DNA of 64,000 bases from Aliiroseovarius sp. M344 (GTDB lineage: Bacteria > Pseudomonadota > Alphaproteobacteria > Rhodobacterales > Rhodobacteraceae). Location of the stretch: the NCBI RefSeq assembly GCF_025140835.1, contig NZ_CP081153.1, positions 2,418,001 to 2,482,000 of the forward strand, written 5' to 3'. The notes under the pieces were generated by a model. The model had not been told where the DNA came from. It saw nothing but the letters and a program-made list of their open reading frames with translations, and did not search any database. Positions 9,098 through 19,156 of this stretch are shown here, one piece after another. Within the stretch, counting starts at the first letter, position 1, and every line of letters starts with the position of its first letter. A program made the translations under genes and the position numbers.

Positions 9098-11871
9098 TCG
9101 CCCAGCCTTTCCAAAAGCGCGGGCACATGCACCTGATCGGATTTGTAGTTGCCGGTCAGCACATGCATCACAAGGTTGATACCGAACCGCACCGCCATCT
9201 CGCGCTGCCGCTCACCGGCCTGACCCCGTCCCACCGGAAACATCGCCGCGCCATCAGAACGGACCGCCCACGCGCCGGACCAATCGTTGCCACCGATGAT
9301 CACCGGGCTGACACCGTCATTCAGGTTGCGAAATGGCATCCCTTCGGCCCGCTCAGCATTAGGGGGAGCGGCTTCAACCCACGCAGGGCCACGAGCGCGA
9401 CCCGGAAACTCCTCTAACAGATAAAAGGCGCGGGTTAAGACATGATCAAGGGGAACAGGCTCTAAGGGTGGCAACCCCAGCGGCAGCGCAATTGCGCGCA
9501 ACCGCTGAGCCGCAGCACTTTCGCCGCCAAAACCCGCGTCGCGTGTGTCGAAAAGGATGAAACCGCCCGCCGCAAGATAGCCTTTCAGCCGTGCATATGC
9601 CGCGGGGCTGGGTTGGCGGGCCGTTTCCGTAATAGGCCAGTACAGAAAGGGATAGACCGACAAGTCGTCGTTTTCGATATCAAGTCCAACTGGCGGCGCT
9701 GGCTCGACCGATGTGCGGGTGAAAAGCTGGTCTGACAGCCCCATCAACCCGGCATTTGCCACCTCATCCGTCGCCCGATCTCCGGTCAGGACATGCGCCA
9801 GCGTCACCGTGCTGGCCGCTGCTATGATGTCATCTGGTGTGGCCGCGTCCTGCGCCGCGCCGTCAAGTGGCGCACACAGCATCGCGAGCGCAATCACAGC
9901 GCCAACTTGGCCAACGCGCTTGACGGATCGCCCACCCCAAAGCCTGCCAGAAATCAGGAGGCTTGCCAGAATATCCAGTAAGCCTAGCAGCAATGCCCCG
10001 GCCAACAGATAGGGTGCAAGAGACCGGGTCGCACTGCGATCCTGCCATCTTGGCACGATACGGGCGGGCCAGATCGCAGGCGACATCTGCGCGTCAGCGG
10101 CCAGCGTGTTGACGGCCAACACCCGATCCCCATCCACGTACAAACCCGGCGGCACCTCAGCGCGCGCGCCGTTCAGCAAAGCAGGTCCCTCAACGCCAGC
10201 CCGCGCGCCAGCAGAGGCTAGCCGACCGAACGGATCCAGCAGGTGTTCGGCCACCCATTGCGTCCCCTCAAGGGTCTCGGCTTTCACCTGCCCCGGGCGC
10301 GTCGACACCGCGAGCCGTTCCAACATTTGGACAAACAGGCCTGACAGGGCCAGCGAAGACCATTCCGCATTGGCCGAGATATGGAACAAGACCACCTGGC
10401 CATCGCCCAGCGTTTTTCGTGTGACCAGCGGCGTGCCATCCGCCAGCGACGCCATGGTGCGTTGGGCCAGATCGGGTCCGGGTTCGGCCAGAATTTGCGC
10501 GCGCACTAGCACATCTTCGGGCACGCGCAGCCCAAAGAAAGGCGAGGTTTCAGGGAATGGTGCCAACGCGCGCGGGGCACCCCAGCTCATCGCGCCGCCA
10601 ACCACCCGTCCGCCCGATCGCAGGCGCACGGGAAGCAGGATATCTTCCACCCCGCGCCCGGTGTCGGCAGCTGCCAGTCGCGGTCCGGCGAACCGCAAAA
10701 GAAGCCCGCCCTTTGCCACCCAAGCGGCCAGTGCTTTCTGATCGGGCTCGGCAATACTTGGCACGTCGGGCAGGATCAAAACCTCTGGTCCAGCTTCGAC
10801 CAGTGTCGTGATCGCCTCGCTTTCGATCACTTCGGCGGACGGCACCAATGCTTCGCGCAGGTAATGCAGCGGTGACAGCAGCTCCAGTCCTTCACGCGAT
10901 TGCGTGCCGGTCAAAAGCGCCACACGCCGACGGCGCAAACTGTCATCAGCCAGCGTCACCGACCCGGCGGCGCGCTGATCTGCCAGCTGAAACCGTGTGA
11001 TACGGTTGCGCAGTTCAGGCGGCAACGCCATTTGCGCTTCGGCGCGCGCGGATCCTGCCGCAAATGTCAGGGGGGATGTGACAAGCACCCGCTCGACCCC
11101 GGTCGGATCGGGACCGACACCCTGCACCACAAGCTCGGACGCTGATGCCGCCCCGCTGCGCAGCGCTTGCAACACCAGTGCGCCATCCTTGGCTTCGGCA
11201 GGTAACAGGCCAAAACGAGGGGCCGAGGGCTGCAAAACATCCACTGTGCCCTTTGCCTCAAACGCAGCCAGAAGATCGCTGCGCCCTTTGCGGGCCAATC
11301 CATCGGAAAGCCAAACCGTGTCGGTCGATTGCAGGTTTGCAACCCATGCGGATGCCGCTGCATACGGCCCGTCCCATGGCACTGGCGAGAGGCTCGGCAA
11401 GCGCGCACGCCAATCCCCGGCACTGAGCCATTGTGGCGCAAGGCTAGCGGCCTCGGTCACTTCATGCGACAGGGTGATTGCAACTGTGCGACCTGCCTGT
11501 GCGGCATCATCAAGCTGATCTGCGATGGCCGCGATCCGCTGCGGCCAGTCAGACGCCGCTGCCCAGTGCGCGTCAACAAACACAAGCAAAGGACCGCGCC
11601 CGGCCTGACGGTCATCCGGGTTCAAAACCGGTCCCGCAAATCCGAGGATCAGCGTCGCAACCGCCAATAAGCGCAACACCAGCAGCCACCACGGTGTGCG
11701 ATCACTTTCCGCATCACGATCCTCAAGCCCCAAAAGCAGCGTGACCGCGGGAAAACGTCGGCGAATTGGCGCGGGCGGCACGGCGCGAAGCAGCCACCAC
11801 AGAACCGGCAGGGCCGCAAGGGCTGCCAGCAGCCAAGGGGTCGTGAACGCGATGGGAAGACCCAATATCAT
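9094..11871 (-). CDS. BatA-like / DUF4159 membrane protein
   Basis: Large membrane protein (925 residues from the preferred start) of the MoxR operon. The N-terminus is BatA-like: two hydrophobic helices around the conserved LPVLWWLLRAVPPAPIRRRF. A VWA-like region with LLVFVDAHWA follows, then a GATase-like middle (EVLILPDVPSIAEPDQKALAAWVAKGG). Further membrane segments lie near 640-690 and a DUF4159 domain fills about 710-920 (GGFILFDTRDAGFGG). The ATG at 11871 overlaps the stop of the DUF58 gene (ATGA); an in-frame start ten codons earlier is less likely. Biochemical role unknown. Confidence 0.85.
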   Translation of the reverse strand: MILGLPIAFTTPWLLAALAALPVLWWLLRAVPPAPIRRRFPAVTLLLGLEDRDAESDRTPWWLLVLRLLAVATLILGFAGPVLNPDDRQAGRGPLLVFVDAHWAAASDWPQRIAAIADQLDDAAQAGRTVAITLSHEVTEAASLAPQWLSAGDWRARLPSLSPVPWDGPYAAASAWVANLQSTDTVWLSDGLARKGRSDLLAAFEAKGTVDVLQPSAPRFGLLPAEAKDGALVLQALRSGAASASELVVQGVGPDPTGVERVLVTSPLTFAAGSARAEAQMALPPELRNRITRFQLADQRAAGSVTLADDSLRRRRVALLTGTQSREGLELLSPLHYLREALVPSAEVIESEAITTLVEAGPEVLILPDVPSIAEPDQKALAAWVAKGGLLLRFAGPRLAAADTGRGVEDILLPVRLRSGGRVVGGAMSWGAPRALAPFPETSPFFGLRVPEDVLVRAQILAEPGPDLAQRTMASLADGTPLVTRKTLGDGQVVLFHISANAEWSSLALSGLFVQMLERLAVSTRPGQVKAETLEGTQWVAEHLLDPFGRLASAGARAGVEGPALLNGARAEVPPGLYVDGDRVLAVNTLAADAQMSPAIWPARIVPRWQDRSATRSLAPYLLAGALLLGLLDILASLLISGRLWGGRSVKRVGQVGAVIALAMLCAPLDGAAQDAATPDDIIAAASTVTLAHVLTGDRATDEVANAGLMGLSDQLFTRTSVEPAPPVGLDIENDDLSVYPFLYWPITETARQPSPAAYARLKGYLAAGGFILFDTRDAGFGGESAAAQRLRAIALPLGLPPLEPVPLDHVLTRAFYLLEEFPGRARGPAWVEAAPPNAERAEGMPFRNLNDGVSPVIIGGNDWSGAWAVRSDGAAMFPVGRGQAGERQREMAVRFGINLVMHVLTGNYKSDQVHVPALLERLGE

Positions 11872-12725
11872 CTGTGCCCCTCGATCGCGTGGTAAAGCCA
11901 CAGAAGGGCTGCGCTATCAGCTTCGCCGCTGTGGTGAGTGTGGAACTGCCAGCCGGTGCGCCGCGCCAGATCGGATAATTCGGCCTTGCGAGTTTTCAGT
12001 CGGTCCAGATACCTGTCACGTAAATCATGCGCCTCGCGGGTGTCATGTTCCAGCCGGCCGCTCATGTCTTCGAAAATCATCCGACCGTGGAACGGAAACC
12101 CTTCTTCCACCGGATCTAGCATCTGAAACAGAACACCCGTGACGCCGCGGTCGGCTGCTTGTGTTACCGCGCGTGCGACCGCGGCCGTATCGCCCAAAAA
12201 GTCGGACAGGAAGACCGCGCGGGACCGACCGGGCAGATCCGAAAAGCCTGTGGTTTGCGGCTCCATTAACTCTGACGCCATGCGCGATAAAGCCAGCTCG
12301 CCCCGTCCGGCTGGGGCCGCACTGTTGGCAAGGCCGACCCGTTCCCCGCCACGCACCAGCAGCGTCGCCAGCGCCATCGCGATCAAGCGCGCCAATGCGC
12401 CCTTCTCGGGCACATCTGACGAGGACGAAAACTCCATCGACGGCGACGGGTCAACCCAAAACAGAACGCTTTGCGCCGCCTGCCATTCCTTTTCCTGCAC
12501 ATAGTGGTGATCCGACCGGGCAGACCGGCGCCAATCGATACGGTGTGCGGGATCACCGGGTTGGGCCGGGCGAAACTGCCAAAACGCATCCCCCTGCCCC
12601 GGCCTGCGGCGCCCATGCTCCCCCAACTCGACGCTTGCCGCCAAATGGCGCGCTTGCGCCAGAAGCGGCGGCAGTCGCTCGGCCAGAGCTTCCGCACGGG
12701 TGCGCAATGTTGGGTTGGGGGTCAC
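11868..12725 (-). CDS. DUF58 domain protein
   Basis: DUF58 family, 285 residues. The diagnostic block DPAHRIDWRRSARSDHHYVQ lies near residues 55-75, followed by a VWA-like strand with FWVDPSPSMEF, a partial MIDAS motif. No membrane helix is present, so it is probably cytoplasmic and peripheral. DUF58 proteins occur almost always next to MoxR ATPases. Here the start overlaps the moxR stop and the stop overlaps the DUF4159 gene, so translation is coupled on both sides. The molecular function is unproven. Confidence 0.88.
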   Translation of the reverse strand: MTPNPTLRTRAEALAERLPPLLAQARHLAASVELGEHGRRRPGQGDAFWQFRPAQPGDPAHRIDWRRSARSDHHYVQEKEWQAAQSVLFWVDPSPSMEFSSSSDVPEKGALARLIAMALATLLVRGGERVGLANSAAPAGRGELALSRMASELMEPQTTGFSDLPGRSRAVFLSDFLGDTAAVARAVTQAADRGVTGVLFQMLDPVEEGFPFHGRMIFEDMSGRLEHDTREAHDLRDRYLDRLKTRKAELSDLARRTGWQFHTHHSGEADSAALLWLYHAIEGHR

Positions 12726-13726
12726 GCCGCAGCCGCAGGTCTTGTGGTCTGCTCCACCACAACATCAATGACATCGGCCAGATTGTGACCCGCAGCCCGC
12801 GCCCCATAACTCAGCGCCATACGATGGCTAAGCACCGGACGCGCCAGGGCCCGCACGTCGTCGATACCGGGTGCCAGCCGACCGTCGATCAGCGCACGCG
12901 CCCGCGTCAACAGCATCAAGGCTTGCGCGGCCCGCGGTCCCGGCCCCCAACTGACCGTGTCGCGCACGATCTGCGGGGCGGTATCATCGTCAGGACGGCT
13001 GGCCCGAACAAGATCAAGTATCGCATTGACCACACCATCCCCCACCGGCATCCGCCGCAAAAGCTTCTGTGCCGCGATCAAGTCTGCGCCGGTAAAAACC
13101 GGCTCGGCTTGCGCGTCTTCGGTGCCCGTCGTGGCCAGCAGGATGTCTCGCTCCGCGTCCCGGTCAGGGTATTCCACATCAATTTGCAGCAAAAACCGGT
13201 CCAGCTGTGCCTCGGGCAACGGATAGGTGCCTTCCTGCTCCAATGGGTTTTGCGTGGCCAATACGTGAAACGGCGCTCCCAGATCATGGGTTTGCCCGGC
13301 GACTGACACCTGATGTTCTTGCATGGCTTGCAAAAGCGCGGATTGGGTGCGGGGGCTGGCACGGTTAATTTCATCTGCCAACAGCAATTGGCAAAAGATC
13401 GGACCTTTCAGGAACCGGAATGACCGCGCGCCATCCGCGCTTTCTTCCAACACCTCTGCCCCCAGAATATCCGATGGCATCAGGTCCGGCGTGAACTGAA
13501 TGCGCCCTTCGCGCAGCCCCATCACGGTGGACAGGGTTTCCACAAGCCGAGTCTTTCCCAAGCCCGGCAGGCCGATCAACAGCGCATGCCCGCCCGCCAG
13601 CAGTGCCGACAGGGTCAGGTCAACCACTTGATCTTGGCCGATGATCCGGCGTGCAATTACCTCTTTTGCGCGGGCGAGCGTGCCCCCAAGGGCTTCAATC
13701 TCATCCAAAAGGGCTTCGTTGGTCAT
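12722..13726 (-). CDS. MoxR family AAA+ ATPase
   Basis: Cytoplasmic AAA+ chaperone-like ATPase of 334 residues, first gene of the MoxR/DUF58/DUF4159/VWA operon. Walker A is GLPGLGKT near residue 55, Walker B is LLLADEIN near 115, and sensor 1 is ATQNPLEQEGTYPLPEAQLDRF, the MoxR signature. The C-terminal lid has WGPGPRAAQAL. By analogy to MoxR/RavA systems it remodels or activates a partner complex through VWA-domain proteins. GGAGGA lies a few bases before the ATG. Confidence 0.93.
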   Translation of the reverse strand: MTNEALLDEIEALGGTLARAKEVIARRIIGQDQVVDLTLSALLAGGHALLIGLPGLGKTRLVETLSTVMGLREGRIQFTPDLMPSDILGAEVLEESADGARSFRFLKGPIFCQLLLADEINRASPRTQSALLQAMQEHQVSVAGQTHDLGAPFHVLATQNPLEQEGTYPLPEAQLDRFLLQIDVEYPDRDAERDILLATTGTEDAQAEPVFTGADLIAAQKLLRRMPVGDGVVNAILDLVRASRPDDDTAPQIVRDTVSWGPGPRAAQALMLLTRARALIDGRLAPGIDDVRALARPVLSHRMALSYGARAAGHNLADVIDVVVEQTTRPAAAA

Positions 13727-13785
13727 GGATATTCCTCCGCTCCGCTATTACATTTCATTAAAGGCCAAACGCGTCGGGGGAACAA

Positions 13786-14406
13786 ATGACAAAAGCGCCA
13801 AGTGACGGGAAATCGCCGGAAAAAGCTGTTGTCGGCGGAAACATGACCGAGGCATTGGCCGCAGCTGCACGTAAAGCAGGCAAGAAAGGCCCGCCACCCG
13901 TGCATCTGTGGAACCCACCGTTCTGCGGGGATCTGGACATGCGGATCGCACGGGACGGGACTTGGTTTTACCTTGGAACCCCAATAGGGCGACACGAGTT
14001 GGTGAAGCTGTTTTCGTCGATCATTCGCAAGGACGGCGACGATTATTTCCTTGTCACCCCGGTCGAGAAGGTCGGGATCACGGTTGATGACGCGCCCTTC
14101 GTCGCGATCGATTTTGAGGCCACTGGTGTTGGCCGCGATCAGGTGCTGACCTTTGTGACCCATGTGGGTGATGAAACTATCGCTGGCCCAGCGGCCCCGA
14201 TCCGTGTGGTGCGCGACCCCGAAACCGGAGAGCCGTCCCCCTATGTGCTGGTGCGCACAAACCTTGAAGCGCTGATTGACCGCAAGAGCTTCTATCGCCT
14301 GATAGAGCTTGGCGCCCATGAAGATCAGGATGGCGAAAGCTGGTTCGGTCTGTGGTCGGGCGGCACGTTTTTCCCGATCATCCCGTCCGTTGAACTGGAT
14401 GTTTAG
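13786..14406 (+). CDS. DUF1285 domain protein
   Basis: Conserved protein of 206 residues, cytoplasmic by sequence. The DUF1285 core begins at HLWNPPFCGDLDMRIARDGTWFYLGTPIGRHELVKLF and continues through DDYFLVTPVEKVGITVDDAPF. It is divergent from moxR by 59 bases, an arrangement I recall as common in Rhodobacterales. No catalytic motif is evident and the function is unknown. Its gene ends 7 bases from the convergent proline-racemase-family gene. Confidence 0.88.
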   Translation: MTKAPSDGKSPEKAVVGGNMTEALAAAARKAGKKGPPPVHLWNPPFCGDLDMRIARDGTWFYLGTPIGRHELVKLFSSIIRKDGDDYFLVTPVEKVGITVDDAPFVAIDFEATGVGRDQVLTFVTHVGDETIAGPAAPIRVVRDPETGEPSPYVLVRTNLEALIDRKSFYRLIELGAHEDQDGESWFGLWSGGTFFPIIPSVELDV

Positions 14407-14413
14407 CAGACGA

Positions 14414-15442
14414 TCAGGATGCGCCCCACGTATCCTTGAGCTTGTATCCCTCGGGCCACGGATCTGACGGGTCCAACATGTGTTGGTGCGTGCCAGTGAT
14501 CCAGCCGCGCCCAGATACGGAAGGAACGATGGCGGGCTTGGCGCCGACCTTGGCGCAGCGCACAACTTTTCCCGTGAACTCAGATCCAATAATGGATGTG
14601 GCCACAAGGCTGTCACCCAGCGCCATTTCCCCGCGCGCCACCAACACCGCCATACGCGCGGACAGCGCCGTGCCTGTGGGGGATCGGTCGACCTTGCCCG
14701 GTTGAATAGCCACAGCAGCCCGCGCCCTGAGCGCACCGTTCTTTCGCGCAAGTGGCCCTGCGAAAAGGCAAAACGAGATGTGATCCCAATCGGCATTCTC
14801 TGGGTGGGTAAATCCCAGCTGTTCATTCGCGGCATTGGTGATTTTAACGCCCAGGCGCGCAATATCCGCGGCTTCGTCTTCGCGGATTTCAAAGCCCAGT
14901 TTCTGCGCGTCCACGATAACAAAGCTATCGCCGCCATAGGCCGTGTCGACGACAAGCGAGCCCACCCCGTCAATGTGCAGTTTCACGTCCAGTTCGTCCG
15001 CGAAGCTGGCGACGTTCTCGACTGTAATGCGTTCAGCTTTTCCGTCTTTGCAGTCGGCACGCACCCGCACCAGCCCACCCGGTGCCTCAAGCACCATCTC
15101 GGTCACAGGCTCTGTCATCGGGATGATCCCGCTGTCCAGCAGCACGGTCGCCACACAGATGGAGTTTGACCCGGACATCGGCGGCGTGTCCTCGGGCTCC
15201 ATGATGATGAAGGCTGCATCGGCCTCTGGATGCTTGGGCGGGACCAGCAAATTCACGTGCCGAAAGACGCCACCGCGCGGTTCGTTCAGCACGAAATTTC
15301 GCAAGGTCTGGTCCCTGGCGATGAAGCGGCTTTGTTCCCAGATCGTGTCCCCGGGTGGTGGGGTAACGCCACCAACAATCACATCGCCGACCTCGCCTTC
15401 CGCGTGGCAGGATACGACGTGTATGGTTTTTGTGCTGCGCAT
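14414..15442 (-). CDS. Proline racemase family protein with Ser/Thr in the catalytic positions
   Basis: Proline racemase / hydroxyproline epimerase / trans-3-hydroxyproline dehydratase superfamily, 342 residues. In characterised members two cysteines, or Cys/Thr or Ser/Cys, act as the acid-base pair. Here the first motif reads [10 protein letters not shown] with Ser90 where MCGH is usual, and the second reads [12 protein letters not shown] with Thr256 where DRSPCGT is usual. A simple racemase is therefore doubtful, and a dehydratase or other lyase is possible. The start at 15442 avoids an extension antisense to the neighbouring methyltransferase gene. A nearby amino acid ABC transporter could supply substrate. 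Confidence 0.85.
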   Translation of the reverse strand: MRSTKTIHVVSCHAEGEVGDVIVGGVTPPPGDTIWEQSRFIARDQTLRNFVLNEPRGGVFRHVNLLVPPKHPEADAAFIIMEPEDTPPMSGSNSICVATVLLDSGIIPMTEPVTEMVLEAPGGLVRVRADCKDGKAERITVENVASFADELDVKLHIDGVGSLVVDTAYGGDSFVIVDAQKLGFEIREDEAADIARLGVKITNAANEQLGFTHPENADWDHISFCLFAGPLARKNGALRARAAVAIQPGKVDRSPTGTALSARMAVLVARGEMALGDSLVATSIIGSEFTGKVVRCAKVGAKPAIVPSVSGRGWITGTHQHMLDPSDPWPEGYKLKDTWGAS

Positions 15443-15548
15443 CTTGGACCCTTTCCCAGGCATTGATCCCACCACTGTTCTTGCTGTTCTGTCATCACAC
15501 AAGCAGAATTCACCTCGCCGTGCCGGATGCGATGGGCTATGGGAGGCC

Positions 15549-16670
15549 ATGACCAGCACTGACTCATTCGAAATCTTCCTTGTCGCCCCGCCGGGTCTGG
15601 AACCCGTCTTGGCCGAAGAAGCCCGCGCCGCAGGGTTTTCGACACCAACGGCCAGCCCCGGCGGCGTCACGACGCGCGGCGGCTGGGACGAGGTTTGGCG
15701 GGCCAACCTGACCCTGCGCGGGGCCACCCGTGTGTTGGTGCGCTTGGGCAGTTTTCGGGCGTTTCATCTGGCACAGCTGGACAAACGCGCCCGCAAGTTT
15801 CCATGGGGGGACTTCCTGCGCAAAGATATGCCTGTGCGGGTCGAAGCCGTGTGCAAACGGTCGAAGATTTATCACCACAAAGCCGCCGCCGAGCGGGTCG
15901 AAAAGGCCATCGCACTGGAACTTGGTGCGACCATCTCGAAAGAGGCCGCCCTGGTTTTGAAAGTGCGGATCGACGACAATCTTGTGACGATCAGTCTGGA
16001 TACGTCGGGCGAAAGCCTGCACAAGCGCGGCTACAAGACGGCCACGGGTAAGGCGCCGATGCGCGAAACGCTCGCGGCACTTTTTCTGAAGGCGGCAGGC
16101 TATGACGGTCAAGACCCCGTGCTGGACCCGATGTGTGGATCGGGCACATTCGTGATCGAAGCCGCTGAAATGGCCGTAGGGCTTCTGCCCGGACGTGCGC
16201 GCCGCTTTGCGTTTGAGAGTTTGGCGAGCTTTGACCCCGACGCTTTCGCAGCGATGAAAGCAACAACGGGTGTAGAGGTTCCGTCAGACCGACCCCGGTT
16301 CTTTGGATCTGACCGAAACGCAGGCGCAATCGCCAACAGCCAGCAAAACGCCGAAGCGGCTGGCATTGCGTCGCTGACCCAATTCACTGAAGGGTCGATC
16401 AGCGACCTTCAACGCCCAGATGCGCCCGCTGGTCTGGTCATCGTGAACCCGCCTTATGGGGGACGGATTGGCAACAAGAAGCTGCTGTTCGCGCTATATG
16501 GAACGCTGGGCAAGGTGTTGTTGGAGCGGTTCTCGGGGTGGCGCGTCGGGATCATCACCAGCGACGGTGGATTGGCTAAGGCGACAGGCCTGCCCTTCTT
16601 GCCGCCGGGGCCGCCGATCGATCATGGCGGCACCAAAGTGAAGCTTTATCAGACCGCTAAACTGCCATAA
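15549..16670 (+). CDS. THUMP-domain class I SAM-dependent RNA methyltransferase (RlmL-type)
   Basis: Probable 23S rRNA guanine-N2 methyltransferase of the RlmL family, 373 residues. A THUMP RNA-binding domain covers about 60-160. The methylase follows, with [17 protein letters not shown] as SAM motif I (about 195-212) and the catalytic NPPYGGRIG near 300. E. coli RlmKL is a fusion of about 700 residues, so this is the RlmL half alone, as is usual outside gammaproteobacteria. GGGAGG precedes the ATG at 15549. The open frame further upstream overlaps the divergent gene and is not real coding sequence. Confidence 0.9.
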   Translation: MTSTDSFEIFLVAPPGLEPVLAEEARAAGFSTPTASPGGVTTRGGWDEVWRANLTLRGATRVLVRLGSFRAFHLAQLDKRARKFPWGDFLRKDMPVRVEAVCKRSKIYHHKAAAERVEKAIALELGATISKEAALVLKVRIDDNLVTISLDTSGESLHKRGYKTATGKAPMRETLAALFLKAAGYDGQDPVLDPMCGSGTFVIEAAEMAVGLLPGRARRFAFESLASFDPDAFAAMKATTGVEVPSDRPRFFGSDRNAGAIANSQQNAEAAGIASLTQFTEGSISDLQRPDAPAGLVIVNPPYGGRIGNKKLLFALYGTLGKVLLERFSGWRVGIITSDGGLAKATGLPFLPPGPPIDHGGTKVKLYQTAKLP

Positions 16671-16680
16671 CGCAAAAGAA

Positions 16681-16711
16681 AAAGGCCGGACGCTTCGCCC
16701 GGCCTTTGTTG
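16681..16711. terminator. Bidirectional terminator
   Basis: AAAGGCCGG (16681-16689) pairs perfectly with CCGGCCTTT (16699-16707). It is preceded by an A-rich run and followed by TTTGTT, so it can act for both convergent genes, the RNA methyltransferase and the binding protein. Confidence 0.8.
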
Positions 16712-16726
16712 ACCATGTGGGTAGGA

Positions 16727-17500
16727 TCAAAGACCCCATTTGGCGGCGGTTTCCGTAAAGAACCCTTGTTCTTTCTTCACCTTCACCCAGCTGTTTACAT
16801 AATTGATCCAAACCTGATCGGCTTGCGGCAACAACATCGCAATCGGGGTCGGCGCGCGCGGAGCATCCACCGAGACAGCAGTCACTTGCGGGAATTTCTC
16901 GGTCAGTGTCGCGCCTTCGATATTCGACGTTATGAACACATCGGCACGTCCTGCCAGCACTTCCTGATAGCCGCGTGCGGGCGCTTCGACCACTTTGATA
17001 TCGGCATCCGGGAACCAGTCGCGGACCATCTTCTCAAACGATGTTCCAAGGGTCGTTGCGACTTTCACGTCGGGTTTATTGATCGCATCCCAGCCATCAT
17101 AGTTCGCAACCTTGTCTGAGGTCGTAAAGGGCAGGATCTGAACCGAGATATACGGCTCTGAATACCCCGCCACTTTCATTCGCGACGGCGAGATGGAGGC
17201 AGAGCCCGTCATGTGATACTTGCCAGCCACAATCCCGTTCACCAGCGTTTTCCAGTCGGTCGGGACGAACTCAAGCTCGACTTCGAGGTCTTTGGCCAAT
17301 TCGGTCATAATGTCGATATCAAAGCCACGATAGCCGTCGGTCGCCGGGTCCTTCATCGACATCGGGTTCCAGTCGCCCGTCGTGCCCACTTTCAGGACGC
17401 CACCCGAAAGAATATCATTCAGGGCCGATTGGGCCTGCGCCCCGCCTGCCAGCATCGTCATCGCCAGCAGCCCGGCCCCCAGAGTTCTCAGAAAGTTCAT
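16727..17500 (-). CDS. Amino acid ABC transporter substrate-binding protein
   Basis: Periplasmic solute-binding protein of family 3 (SBP_bac_3), 257 residues. The signal peptide is [20 protein letters not shown] followed by AQAQ. The domain opens with [13 protein letters not shown] and [14 protein letters not shown] and contains the ligand-site stretches [19 protein letters not shown] and [11 protein letters not shown]. Such proteins bind polar amino acids or related carboxylates; PheC-type cyclohexadienyl dehydratases share this fold. It is divergent from the ATPase and permease genes that complete the transporter. The ligand cannot be read from sequence. Confidence 0.9.
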   Translation of the reverse strand: MNFLRTLGAGLLAMTMLAGGAQAQSALNDILSGGVLKVGTTGDWNPMSMKDPATDGYRGFDIDIMTELAKDLEVELEFVPTDWKTLVNGIVAGKYHMTGSASISPSRMKVAGYSEPYISVQILPFTTSDKVANYDGWDAINKPDVKVATTLGTSFEKMVRDWFPDADIKVVEAPARGYQEVLAGRADVFITSNIEGATLTEKFPQVTAVSVDAPRAPTPIAMLLPQADQVWINYVNSWVKVKKEQGFFTETAAKWGL

Positions 17501-17619
17501 CGCGCGGTGTCCTTTTGGTGGTTATAAATTTCTCAGTTTATCCATATACCATACGTTTAGCGGCGGCACTTGGACTTGCCGCTCACAATCAGTTGAACAG
17601 ATCGCGGGCGAAAGAACAA

Positions 17620-18357
17620 GTGAAGAACATTGATCAGACCAAGCCCGCGATCACGATGGACGCCGTCAGCAAGTGGTATGATGATTTTCAGGTGTTGCGG
17701 GATATCTCGCTGACCGTTGACCATGGTGAGAAGCTTGTGATCTGTGGACCATCCGGGTCTGGAAAATCCACGGTTGTCCGCCTGCTAGCGGGACTGGAGA
17801 CACACCAAAAAGGCTCTATCCGTGTCTATAATCAGCCCGTCGATGCCCAAGGGCGGGGCGATATTGGAATGGTTTTTCAACAGTTTAATCTATTCCCGCA
17901 CCTTAGCGTTCTGGACAATCTGACGCTTGGCCCGATGCGCGCCCTCGGTCTTTCGCGAAGCGACGCCCGCGACCGTGCCATGGGGTATTTGGAACGGGTG
18001 CGTATCCCCGAACAGGCGGATAAGCGACCCGGTCAACTGTCGGGCGGGCAACAACAGCGCGTCGCCATCGCCCGGTCGCTGTGCATGGAACCCAAACTGA
18101 TGCTGTTTGACGAACCGACATCGGCGCTGGACCCGGAAATGATCGCCGAGGTGCTGGACGTGATGGAGGATCTGGCTCGCGACGGCATGACGATGATCTG
18201 CGTGACCCATGAAATGGGCTTTGCCCGTCGCGTGGCGGACCGCATCGCCTTTATGGACGCTGGCGAGGTTGTCGAGATTGGCACGCCAGAGGCTGTGTTT
18301 ACGGCCCCGAAGTCGACCCGTTTTGCCCAGTTCCTTGACAAAATTCTGAAGCATTAA
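17620..18357 (+). CDS. Amino acid ABC transporter ATP-binding protein (GlnQ/HisP type)
   Basis: Cytoplasmic ATPase of a polar amino acid importer. Walker A is GPSGSGKST, the ABC signature is [15 protein letters not shown], and Walker B is [12 protein letters not shown]. The chosen GTG start ([19 protein letters not shown]) gives 245 residues, normal for GlnQ. An upstream in-frame start at 17515 would add 35 non-conserved residues, and an ATG at 17656 is also possible. The divergent spacer holds AGCGGC-N13-GCCGCT (17559-17583), a possible operator. The permease gene follows within 12 bases. Confidence 0.88.
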   Translation: MKNIDQTKPAITMDAVSKWYDDFQVLRDISLTVDHGEKLVICGPSGSGKSTVVRLLAGLETHQKGSIRVYNQPVDAQGRGDIGMVFQQFNLFPHLSVLDNLTLGPMRALGLSRSDARDRAMGYLERVRIPEQADKRPGQLSGGQQQRVAIARSLCMEPKLMLFDEPTSALDPEMIAEVLDVMEDLARDGMTMICVTHEMGFARRVADRIAFMDAGEVVEIGTPEAVFTAPKSTRFAQFLDKILKH

Positions 18358-18368
18358 AGGGTGTGACG

Positions 18369-19139
18369 ATGACCAATTTCCGCCTCTCCCTTGCGCTCTT
18401 TTCCCTGTGTGCACTGGCAGCCTGTTCGGCCCCGCCAGGCACGTGGGGCTGGTATGTGATTGACCCGTCCACACAGGCCGGTTGGACCAATGTGAAATTC
18501 CTGTTGCGTGGGTTTTCATCAACCATCCAAATCTCGGTGTTGGCGGCAATTGCGTCGATCATCATCGGTCTGCTTGTCGCCCTGCCCGCTTTTGCCAAAA
18601 GCCGCTGGTTGCGCCTGCCCAACCGTATCTATGTCGAATTCATCCGCGCGATTCCCCTGCTGCCAATGCTGTTTTGGGTGTTCTATGGCTTGCCGGTCGT
18701 CTTGCGTTCGATGGGTATCAGTTTGAACATCGACCCGTTCTGGGGCGCGGTGATCACTCTGGCGCTGTCCGACAGCGCCTTCACTGCCGAGATTTTCCGG
18801 TCAGGTATTCAAGCTGTCCCGCGTGGGCAGGCCGAGGCCGCCCAGACCATCGGTCTGACCCGCGCGCAGGCGATGCGCTATGTCATCCTGCCACAAGCGG
18901 TGCGGCGCATCTTGCCGCCACTGGCCAACCAATTCATCTATATTGTGAAAATGTCCGCCTTCGCGTCCGTGATCGGGATGGAGGAATTGACCCGTCGCGC
19001 CAACGAACTGGTCGTCACCGAATACAGGCCGCTGGAAATCTATACGCTGCTGATCCTTGAGTATCTGGTGCTGGTCCTGATCATCTCAGCCGGGGTGCGG
19101 TGGCTGGAACGCAAGATGAATGCGGATGAAAGCCGATAA
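18369..19139 (+). CDS. Amino acid ABC transporter permease with lipobox-like N-terminus
   Basis: Inner-membrane permease of the HisM/GlnP family, 256 residues. The EAA loop is QAEAAQTIGLTRAQAMRYVILPQA, and about five hydrophobic helices follow the N-terminal segment. The N-terminus is unusual: it reads as a lipoprotein signal with the lipobox L-A-A-C ending at Cys19, then SAPPGTWGW. AAGGG precedes the ATG at 18369 with good spacing; a GTG two codons upstream is too close to that site. Together with the preceding ATPase and the divergent binding protein it forms one importer. Confidence 0.87.
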   Translation: MTNFRLSLALFSLCALAACSAPPGTWGWYVIDPSTQAGWTNVKFLLRGFSSTIQISVLAAIASIIIGLLVALPAFAKSRWLRLPNRIYVEFIRAIPLLPMLFWVFYGLPVVLRSMGISLNIDPFWGAVITLALSDSAFTAEIFRSGIQAVPRGQAEAAQTIGLTRAQAMRYVILPQAVRRILPPLANQFIYIVKMSAFASVIGMEELTRRANELVVTEYRPLEIYTLLILEYLVLVLIISAGVRWLERKMNADESR

Positions 19140-19156
19140 GCGACCAACGGGTCGCT
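19139..19156. terminator. Short hairpin between convergent genes
   Basis: AGCGACC pairs with GGTCGCT around an AACG loop in the 15-base gap between the permease and exonuclease genes. The stem is 7 bp and there is no strong T-tract, so termination is only plausible. Confidence 0.3.

Noticed and set aside
12161..13306. 381-residue plus-strand open frame opposite DUF58 and moxR
   Set aside because: Spans two convincing minus-strand genes and has biased, low-complexity composition.
14943..15548. N-terminal extension of the RNA methyltransferase
   Set aside because: It is antisense to the proline-racemase-family gene and serine/threonine-rich without domain character; a good ribosome site precedes 15549.
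16727..19139. Amino acid ABC genes split over two strands as evidence of rearrangement
   Set aside because: Divergent placement of a binding protein relative to its permease and ATPase is common, and the pieces are complete.
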